The position numbers and the translations under genes are program-made. Under the pieces are notes generated by a model, which saw only the letters and a list, made by a program, of their open reading frames with translations, was not told the DNA's origin and did no database searches. Below, one piece after another: positions 7,086-12,580 of a DNA stretch of 12,580 nt. This DNA is from CAVPLU01 sp050012535 (GTDB lineage Archaea; Thermoproteota; Bathyarchaeia; 40CM-2-53-6), in assembly GCA_050012535.1 (NCBI GenBank), contig JBEKGZ010000038.1:1-12580 (forward strand), in the 5' to 3' direction. Numbering within the stretch: position 1 is the stretch's first letter; each line of letters starts with the position of its first letter.

Positions 7086-9032
7086 TCATATCTGCAATTC
7101 GACAGTGTTGGTCGGGGTGCCTTCGTCTTCCAGGCGGTAACAGTCACCGTAGTCCGAATTATCTACCAGAACGCCTATTTCTCTACCATCCATAGGATGT
7201 ACAACTGCGCTGTGTAGCAAACGGAGGCTGACCTTTGCCACTCCACTCTTCCCTTTTTTCCTACATTGCTCATGTATTTCGTCGAGAGCAATCAACGCTT
7301 TCTGAAAGTCGATGTCTTCGTCGAAGTCGATCTCAATCTTTCGAGTAATCCTACTCCACCAATCTTTGACTCCTTTGACCTTCTCATTGAGTGTCAGCCA
7401 GTTCGTTTTGAATGCTTCGACGCCGGCTTCGGTGGCCGTGAACAGCCACACAGACTTCGAAAGATCTATCTTCTCATCCGGGTGGACAAACATTCCTTTT
7501 TCAATACACCCACTCAACATGTTGAACAGCTCGGCGCTATTGCTCTTGTCAACCTCGTCTACTCTTACCAGGACTGGCACATTGGGTTTGGATCTCTTCA
7601 ATTCCTGTAGAAGATTAGCACTGTCTGTCTCAGTCCCTTGCAAGCGTACTTCCAATCTCACTGCTGATTGAGCATAAGAATCTTGGATCTTCTTCGCCAA
7701 AATAGTCTTTCCAACTCCGGGCCTTCCTACTATTAGTATTGCGGGTCGCTGGGATTGACTACTAGTATCTGCGAGAAAAGACTTGATATCATTGTAAGCT
7801 CCGACTATTTCTTGGCATGTTTGTTTGTCAGCGCATACATATCCGGGGACTGGATAGTACCCTGAAAGATCAATTGGTCTTCTTGATGTCAGTTGCCCCA
7901 AGGATGCCAAATGATAAAACCTGTTGATGCCTGACAAGGCCTGGTATCTGGTCGCCAATAGGTAGAGATGGGGAGGACAGTTTTGGCGAACAGTTTTCCC
8001 CGTGCTGGACATTATCATGCTGTGCAAGTCCTTTCGCACCGAGTCTTCCAGTTTGTTCGCCAATAGCAGGGATTCGTAAATTCTCACGGCGTTGATCAAA
8101 GCGAAGTCCTCTGCCCTATCTGGTGTCAGCACCTCGGACATCATAGACAGTTCGACGACTTCTGCTGCTGGTGGGTCGAAGCCCTTGGCAATTGTGGAAT
8201 GGATACTCCTCGCCAAGTTGGGCCATTCAGGAAAGACCTCAGCGATCACGCTTAGACTCCACCAAACGTTGGTAATGTCTTCACAATTTGCCCGATTCTC
8301 GACGAACTTTTCGACGAACGGAACAAGCTTCTCTTGAACCAGGCGTTTCACTATCTCCAAGTTATCCGAATCGTAACTAGAGGGCGCTCTCAGCACTAGT
8401 AGCGTATTAGGTCTCCTCAGGTTGGGTTCGATTGCGCTGAGGACCGTAGATTCGGCGGGGTCGGCATGCACCTCCGAGTAGTCGGCCAGCCTGTTCTCTT
8501 TCAATGCCTCTTCTATCACGCGCAGGTTACTCTCGGGAAACGCCCTTAGTACATGCTGCTTAGTCATAGATTCGAGGTCTTGGGCTCCTTTGCTAATTCC
8601 CATCGCATGTAGACCCTCAGCGCCGGCAATAGCATCGTTCACCCTCCGGAAGATGCGAAAGCACTTGTTGGCAAGACCAAAGACAATGGCTCGGCCCACT
8701 GGCTCCAGACCCATTGCTCGTAGCAAGATTTTGGAGTCTTTCAACTCGGACGGCAGACCCATGTAGGTTCTGAGTTCGCGTTCGCGTTGTTCTGGCGAAC
8801 TAAGGAGGCTGGCAATCCACTCCTTGAAGTGTCCGCAGCCTTGCAAAGTTAGAAGATCTGTTACAATTTTACCGATTTCCCTCGAAATGTCCACACCTTG
8901 GGCCCTTACGTCCCGGGGGAAGCGCGACCTTGGCTTCTCATCGAATCTTAGCAGGCTCAATTCACCGACTTCCATTGTTGGAATGTCCGGTAGATTCGAT
9001 CTCAAGTCTGTTGATGGCACGAGATACTTCAT
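7086..9032 (-). CDS. Large protein with C-terminal AAA+ ATPase domain, partner of a nucleotidyltransferase
   Basis: A 648-aa soluble protein. The first 400 or so residues are mostly predicted helical and match no family I recognise. The C-terminal part is an AAA+ ATPase with Walker A GRPGVGKT at 436-443, Walker B VPVLVRVDEVD ending near 495, a sensor-1-like FTAT near 532 and SRITRKIEIDF near 560-570, whose first Arg is placed like an arginine finger. It should bind and hydrolyse ATP, probably as a ring or a switch. I chose ATG 9032 (MKYLVPSTDLRSNLPDIP) because the residues between it and the next Met look like ordinary protein. That start overlaps the nucleotidyltransferase gene by 71 nt; ATG 8975 would overlap by 14 nt. 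The ORF extends to 9110, but that part is less protein-like. Being last in a three-gene operon implies a joint function with the nucleotidyltransferase. Confidence 0.75.
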   Translation of the reverse strand: MKYLVPSTDLRSNLPDIPTMEVGELSLLRFDEKPRSRFPRDVRAQGVDISREIGKIVTDLLTLQGCGHFKEWIASLLSSPEQRERELRTYMGLPSELKDSKILLRAMGLEPVGRAIVFGLANKCFRIFRRVNDAIAGAEGLHAMGISKGAQDLESMTKQHVLRAFPESNLRVIEEALKENRLADYSEVHADPAESTVLSAIEPNLRRPNTLLVLRAPSSYDSDNLEIVKRLVQEKLVPFVEKFVENRANCEDITNVWWSLSVIAEVFPEWPNLARSIHSTIAKGFDPPAAEVVELSMMSEVLTPDRAEDFALINAVRIYESLLLANKLEDSVRKDLHSMIMSSTGKTVRQNCPPHLYLLATRYQALSGINRFYHLASLGQLTSRRPIDLSGYYPVPGYVCADKQTCQEIVGAYNDIKSFLADTSSQSQRPAILIVGRPGVGKTILAKKIQDSYAQSAVRLEVRLQGTETDSANLLQELKRSKPNVPVLVRVDEVDKSNSAELFNMLSGCIEKGMFVHPDEKIDLSKSVWLFTATEAGVEAFKTNWLTLNEKVKGVKDWWSRITRKIEIDFDEDIDFQKALIALDEIHEQCRKKGKSGVAKVSLRLLHSAVVHPMDGREIGVLVDNSDYGDCYRLEDEGTPTNTVELQI

Positions 9033-9747
9033 CACAGAAGCTCGAGGCCCTGGACAGCCAATGATCCAAGGAGACTGACTCGAGGATCTCGAGCGAATCA
9101 TCTGCAGCAACAGTTCTCTTCAGCTCGTAGATCTTCATGTAGTCGTTCGCACCACTCTGGGAAATCAGTTTCATCTCAATCAACTTCTGCAGTTCACGCC
9201 CATTTTCCGATGGGGATTTTGGTTCCATCGAGAGGGCCAACAGCAAGGCTTGGAGAGCGCTAACGAAGACATTGTAACAATACCCAAGTATGATCTTGGA
9301 CCTCTCGTACCGGCCTGCTCCTAGACTTGCGATCGACTCAGAAAGTAGCATCTTCGCACGGGTTCTTTGATCGGCCTTGATCATGCCTTTGGCCAGATAT
9401 GTTCGCATAACCGCAAGGGACCCGTCATCGAAAAGGACCAAAGGCTTACTCAGCAGGGATATCGCGAATGGATGTCCCTTCGTCAGCTTCTCCAAAAGCT
9501 CCGAATGCTTCAAGACCACTAGGTCGATTGAGACATCGCTTGGTTTTCGCATGGATTTCTCCAGCGCATCCGACAATGTTGCATATTCGATATTGGATTG
9601 GTCGTCGGTAATTATCAAGATGTCCAGGTCTGTAGAATGGTTCCCTCTCAGTGGGCCTTGCGAGCCCACAACAGCGATAGATTTGATGGAGTTCCTAAAC
9701 TGATTCAAGAACACTTCTGCGATCTCGACGAGCGATTCGTCGCTCAT
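8962..9747 (-). CDS. MNT-type nucleotidyltransferase fused to a HEPN-like domain
   Basis: A 261-aa protein. The N-terminal polymerase-beta-like nucleotidyltransferase domain has the motif VVGS-x10-DLD (G28, S29, D40, D42) and a third acidic residue in VSIDLVVL (D75), so metal and nucleotide binding look intact. From about residue 125 to the end a helical domain (RAKMLLSESIASLGAGRY, then YCYNVFVSALQALLLAL) resembles HEPN domains that accompany such enzymes. No R-x4-6-H ribonuclease motif is seen in it. Minimal nucleotidyltransferases of this type act in HEPN-MNT toxin-antitoxin pairs, AMPylating their partner, or modify antibiotics or tRNA. Start ATG 9747, with TTG 9750 directly before it. It follows the 54-aa gene by 10 nt and overlaps the AAA+ gene, so translation is probably coupled. 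Confidence 0.8.
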   Translation of the reverse strand: MSDESLVEIAEVFLNQFRNSIKSIAVVGSQGPLRGNHSTDLDILIITDDQSNIEYATLSDALEKSMRKPSDVSIDLVVLKHSELLEKLTKGHPFAISLLSKPLVLFDDGSLAVMRTYLAKGMIKADQRTRAKMLLSESIASLGAGRYERSKIILGYCYNVFVSALQALLLALSMEPKSPSENGRELQKLIEMKLISQSGANDYMKIYELKRTVAADDSLEILESVSLDHWLSRASSFCDEVSRAINRLEIESTGHSNNGSR

Positions 9748-9757
9748 CAAGTGCAGG

Positions 9758-9922
9758 CTATACGCTCCCGATGCGAGCTCGCAATTCAGTCACATTACGA
9801 AGAACGGACTTGATCAGACCGTCATAGCTCGGTGGGACATTTCCGCCCAGTAGAAACTCGGTAATATGCCTCTCCAAATCGTGTGTGTTAGTCCGCTTCA
9901 AGATCGGGACGCTGTACGACAT
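9758..9922 (-). CDS. Uncharacterised 54-aa protein, first gene of the nucleotidyltransferase/AAA+ operon
   Basis: Starts at ATG 9922 and ends at TAG 9760-9758. The protein begins MSYSVPILKRTNTHDLERH and ends LRARIGSV. Two amphipathic helices are likely, THDLERHITEFLLGG and YDGLIKSVLRNVTELRARIG, joined by a Pro-rich turn (NVPPSYDG). It has no membrane segment, no cysteines and no family I recognise. Support for it being real is positional. The stop lies 10 nt before the nucleotidyltransferase ATG, codon third positions are GC-rich like its neighbours, and a TATA-like box centred about 28 nt upstream fits leaderless initiation at this ATG. A role as an antitoxin or adaptor of the operon would fit its size and place but is inference. 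Confidence 0.6.
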   Translation of the reverse strand: MSYSVPILKRTNTHDLERHITEFLLGGNVPPSYDGLIKSVLRNVTELRARIGSV

Positions 9923-9943
9923 GGTAGCAATTGTGTCTAGAGG

Positions 9944-9956
9944 AACTAAAATAGTT
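9944..9956 (-). promoter_or_regulatory. TATA-like promoter of the three-gene operon, with dyad symmetry
   Basis: On the minus strand AACTA-TTT-TAGTT forms a 13-bp dyad containing CTATTTTAG, a plausible archaeal TATA box. Its centre is 28 nt from ATG 9922, the spacing expected for a leaderless transcript. The symmetry could also let a dimeric repressor block it. Confidence 0.5.
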
Positions 9957-10499
9957 AACTCAAGAAACGACGAGCTGCTGGCCTAGGATCCTCTCATCAG
10001 CGTCAAGCCTCATTCCCCTGAAGAGAGGTCACCGTCGTGGAGCCTGAACCTTCGCTGCGGCGCTGGTTGCACCAAGAGGCGGTGATTTGAACCATCGTCC
10101 TCGTGCATCAAGAGACCCACTCTCCCCAGAGATGGCTTCCGGCTATTGACACGATCGCCCTTCTGTCCGTCTATTGGCATGCGGCATGACCGTTGGACAT
10201 GACGAGTCACGGCGAACATTGAATGGAGCGGCGGATTTGGTCGCCAAGCTTGCGTGAGCGTGTCTGTCTGCGGCAAGGTCTGCCTCGACGCTTGATTCCG
10301 ACGCTGGACTTCGCACGAAATGCGCCGCCGAAACCAAACTAGGCTTCAGGTGGAGTGCCTGTCTTTTGTGGACCGGTGAGCGAGGCAAACCCTGCCCTAG
10401 GTGCGCCAAAGAAAAGACAATGAGTGACAAAACCACATTATCAGCCGAAAAGTCGGACTCTACATAGTCTACAGGAATTATCACGCAAAAGCTTCCTAA
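9957..10499. other. About 540-nt stretch without a recognisable gene
   Basis: Open frames on the minus strand here (up to 113 codons) give Ser/Ala/Arg-rich products with no recognisable motif. Plus-strand frames are interrupted by stops. The middle is GC-rich and unlike the AT-rich promoters at both edges. I saw no tRNA, terminal inverted repeats or transposase motif. It may be a decayed gene, a structured RNA or a long regulatory leader; nothing decides between these. Confidence 0.4.
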
Positions 10500-10516
10500 A
10501 ACTATTTGTTATAGTT
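10500..10516 (+). promoter_or_regulatory. TATA-like promoter and dyad of the MFS exporter gene
   Basis: AACTAT-TTGTT-ATAGTT is a perfect 6-bp inverted repeat around 5 nt and includes TTATAG as TATA candidate. Its centre is about 39 nt before GTG 10547, which would leave a leader of roughly 10 nt. The dyad would suit a TetR- or MarR-like repressor, but no regulator gene is adjacent. Confidence 0.45.
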
Positions 10517-10546
10517 CACTGGTTTGGCTCGCTTCGTGTCGTCACA

Positions 10547-12013
10547 GTGCAGTATCGCTGGGTTGTCCTTTCAGTAACGACGGTCGGCGTTTTCATGACC
10601 GGTCTCGACACACGTATCGTTCTGATTGGCCTCCCCACGATCGCTGAATCTCTCCGCTCAGATTTCGAGACACTGCTGTGGGTGACTCAGGGGTATCAGA
10701 TCGCAATTACTATCGGCCTACTGTTCTTGGGACGATTTAGTGACATCTACGGTCGCGTGAAGACCTACAATCTCGGCTTTGCGATCTTCACGTTGGGGTC
10801 GGGGTTGTGCGTTATTTCGCAAACAGGACAGCATCTCGTAATCTTCCGAATCATCCAGGGAGTCGGCGGTGCAATGCTGATTGCTAACAGTTTCGCGCTG
10901 ATCACCGACGCAACCCCACCCGCTGAGCTTGGCTTCGCACTTGGAGTCAATCAAATCGCGTTCATACTGGGCGCGGTTCTTGGACTGACAGTAGGCGGAG
11001 TACTGATCGAGACCGCTGGATGGAGATACATATTTGCAATGAACCTCCCGATCGGCATCTTTGGTACTGTCTGGGCTCGCGATCGTCTTCGAGAGATCGC
11101 CCATACCGAGCGGGATGCGAGTTTCGATTACCTCGGCCTCTGCCTGTTCACGACCTCTCTGACATCACTTCTAGTGGTAATCAGCCTAGCAACAATGGCC
11201 GCAATTGACAACACAGAAACCGTCATACTATGCTTGATTAGTTTCGTGACTTTCGCCTTATTCCTCTATTTCGAGCCGCGGAAATCTGACCCGCTTCTCG
11301 ATATGCGGCTTTTCAAGATCCGCCTTTTTTCAGCCGGAAACCTCAGTCAACTCCTGTATGCGCTTGGTTTTGGGGCTCTGAGCCTTGTAGTTGTGATCTA
11401 CTTCCAACTCGTTCGAGGATATGACCCTCTCACAGCCGGGCTTCTGTTTCTCCCGTTAGACTTGGCCTTCGTGAGTATAGGCCCTATTAGCGGGCGACTT
11501 TCTGACCGATACGGCACGCGCGGATTTGCCACGTTGGGAATGGGAGTGAGCACCGTTGGCTACGTTGCTCTTGCATTCCTTGTAACCGCCACCACGCCGC
11601 TGATCCAGATCGAGATCATGCTCATAATAGTCGGGCTGGGACTGGGGCTCTTCGCGTCGCCAAACATAAGCTCCATCATGGGATCCGTTCCACCTAAACG
11701 GCGTGGCGTCGCGTCAGCAATCAGGGCAACTTTATTCAATACTGGCAATTTGGTAAGCATCGGTCTCGTAGCATACATCATTACGACAGCCATCCCGTAC
11801 CAAGTTGTCTCGGGAATAATCATCGGTGGATATACTACACTCACACCGAACGAATCGATCGGCTTCGTGACCGGCATGGGGCGAGCGTTTGTTGTCGCAG
11901 CCGCAATAACCTTGGTTGGGATGTTGGTTTCGAGCCTAAGAGGACGCGAAATCAAGAATCAGGCAACTGCTTCCTCGGGGAACGTTCAGACTCAGTCGCC
12001 TGCACCAACATGA
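10547..12013 (+). CDS. MFS multidrug exporter, DHA2 (EmrB/QacA) type
   Basis: A 488-aa membrane protein with 12-14 hydrophobic segments that probably exports drugs or other toxic compounds in exchange for protons. Family marks are GLDTRIVLIGLPTI in the first segment (motif D1, D21), WVTQGYQIAI near 45-54, motif A GRFSDIYGRVK at 62-72 after the second segment, RIIQGVGGAM near 101-110 (motif B), motif C as GAVLGLTVGG near 142-151, then WRYIFAMNLPIG. A second motif A copy is GRLSDRYGTRG in the middle loop. In motif C the usual GP is GL. The open frame goes back to 10424, but the first 41 codons are unlike an MFS N-terminus; GTG 10547 gives the typical start MQYRWVVLSVTTVGVFMTGLD. No ribosome-binding site is seen, and the TATA-like box lies at 10500-10516. 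Substrate unknown. Confidence 0.87.
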   Translation: MQYRWVVLSVTTVGVFMTGLDTRIVLIGLPTIAESLRSDFETLLWVTQGYQIAITIGLLFLGRFSDIYGRVKTYNLGFAIFTLGSGLCVISQTGQHLVIFRIIQGVGGAMLIANSFALITDATPPAELGFALGVNQIAFILGAVLGLTVGGVLIETAGWRYIFAMNLPIGIFGTVWARDRLREIAHTERDASFDYLGLCLFTTSLTSLLVVISLATMAAIDNTETVILCLISFVTFALFLYFEPRKSDPLLDMRLFKIRLFSAGNLSQLLYALGFGALSLVVVIYFQLVRGYDPLTAGLLFLPLDLAFVSIGPISGRLSDRYGTRGFATLGMGVSTVGYVALAFLVTATTPLIQIEIMLIIVGLGLGLFASPNISSIMGSVPPKRRGVASAIRATLFNTGNLVSIGLVAYIITTAIPYQVVSGIIIGGYTTLTPNESIGFVTGMGRAFVVAAAITLVGMLVSSLRGREIKNQATASSGNVQTQSPAPT

Positions 12014-12073
12014 CCGATTGCGGTCCAATTTCGGCCACCTGCGAAGACCTGACAGAACAGAAGATCCAGATCC

Positions 12074-12580
12074 TTACGCGATCATCTCGTTATCACGGTA
12101 CCACTGGAGGGTTTCCCTCAGGCCGTCCTCCAGCGAGTACTTCGGAGAATAGCCAAGCTCCCTCTTCGCTTTCTCTATGCTGTACGCCCTGTTAGAGGCT
12201 ACTGCGTCAACAGTCTTCGGATCCCATAGGAAATTCCATTCTCCAAAGGCTGACTTGGCGATGAAGACTGGATAGATGAGCGCTTTTGCAGCGGGTTTTG
12301 GCAAGCTAAATGTCGGCGGTTTCCTCCCAGTTATTCGCGAGATGATCTCGTACACCTCGCGATACGTGTACCACCGATCCTCAGAAATGAAGTAGGTCTT
12401 GCCATAGGAATTTGCGTTCGTTAGGGCGAGATAGAAGCCCTCAGCAGCGTCTTTAGCGTGGACGAATTGAACGACGGCCGACCCGTGGTCGACAAGCATC
12501 CTCGTCGCTAGCGAATTCTTCGCGCAAGAGGTGACAAAGTAGTATGAGATGTCGTCTGTGTTTCTTGGACCATAGATCCC
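12074..12580 (-). CDS. NAD-dependent epimerase/dehydratase (extended SDR), 5' partial
   Basis: The frame is open from the window edge to the TAA at 12076-12074. The 168 visible residues are the C-terminal part of an extended short-chain dehydrogenase. GIYGPRNTDD at the edge is the YGPR segment that follows the catalytic Tyr-Lys in sugar-nucleotide epimerases and dehydratases. VQFVHAKDAAEGFYLAL is the conserved FVHVDD/A region, and the substrate-domain part KTYFISEDRWYTYREVYEIIS follows. The end, YSIEKAKRELGYSPKYSLEDGLRETLQWYRDN, is a typical family C-terminus. The Rossmann domain with its glycine motif lies outside the window. An ATG at 12499 is internal. Typical roles are nucleotide-sugar epimerisation or dehydration, or a 3-beta-hydroxysteroid-type oxidoreduction. 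The gene is convergent with the exporter, 60 nt away. Confidence 0.88.
   Translation of the reverse strand, partial: GIYGPRNTDDISYYFVTSCAKNSLATRMLVDHGSAVVQFVHAKDAAEGFYLALTNANSYGKTYFISEDRWYTYREVYEIISRITGRKPPTFSLPKPAAKALIYPVFIAKSAFGEWNFLWDPKTVDAVASNRAYSIEKAKRELGYSPKYSLEDGLRETLQWYRDNEMIA

Noticed and set aside
10065..10105. GGTTCAAATC on the minus strand, resembling a tRNA T-loop
   Set aside because: The flanking bases do not form a T-stem, and no anticodon arm, D-arm or acceptor stem can be built around it.
10010..10484. Overlapping minus-strand open frames of 88 and 113 codons
   Set aside because: The products are Ser/Ala/Arg-rich with no motif, overlap each other, and have no ribosome-binding site or promoter. 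They look like chance frames in GC-rich DNA.
10424..10546. Upstream extension of the MFS frame to 10424
   Set aside because: The 41 added residues are basic and unlike MFS proteins, and the extension runs through the TATA-like dyad at 10500-10516.
11560..11955. 131-codon minus-strand frame
   Set aside because: It is antisense to the MFS exporter and mirrors its hydrophobic codons.

Overview
This is a mixed-function chromosomal stretch that reads as archaeal. Several genes start with TTG or GTG. Shine-Dalgarno sites are weak or absent at most genes, AT-rich TATA-like boxes lie about 25-40 nt before several starts, and one operon looks leaderless. The amino-acid permease and the nickel-pincer racemase resemble those of Thermoplasmata, Sulfolobales or terrestrial Nitrososphaeria/Bathyarchaeia lineages. 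The phylum cannot be fixed from the sequence alone. I see no rRNA, tRNA, CRISPR array or recognisable insertion sequence.

Left part (1-4649): a cyclase/kynurenine-formamidase-like gene, cut by the window edge, is followed 12 nt later by a class I/II PLP aminotransferase, probably as one operon. A convergent APC-family amino-acid permease comes next. It is transcribed divergently from a calcineurin-like phosphoesterase, and one TATA-like box between them could serve both. The permease gene is really 2034-3620; the open frame continues upstream across the phosphoesterase, but that extension is spurious.

Middle part (4650-7085): a LarA-type (DUF2088) gene retains all four nickel-pincer cofactor residues (H105, H171, K181, H197). 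A strong hairpin that includes its possible Shine-Dalgarno site lies just before it. An O6-alkylguanine-DNA alkyltransferase follows. Its conserved N-terminus lies upstream of any ATG/GTG/TTG, and the best candidate start is a CTG preceded by a GGGTGA ribosome-binding site. About 380 nt of largely unexplained sequence comes next.

Most unusual part (7086-9956, minus strand): a compact three-gene operon. In transcription order it encodes an uncharacterised 54-aa protein (easily missed and apparently leaderless), a nucleotidyltransferase (MNT type) fused to a HEPN-like helical domain, and a roughly 650-aa protein with a large unknown N-terminal region and a C-terminal AAA+ ATPase domain. The last two genes overlap by 14 or 71 nt. 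The arrangement is reminiscent of toxin-antitoxin or defence modules. That role is inference.

Right part (9957-12580): about 540 nt without a recognisable gene leads to an MFS drug exporter of the DHA2 type. A 5'-truncated extended SDR (NAD-dependent epimerase/dehydratase family) on the minus strand ends the window. The promoters of the exporter and of the three-gene operon, which point away from each other, both carry an AACTA...TAGTT dyad at the TATA position.
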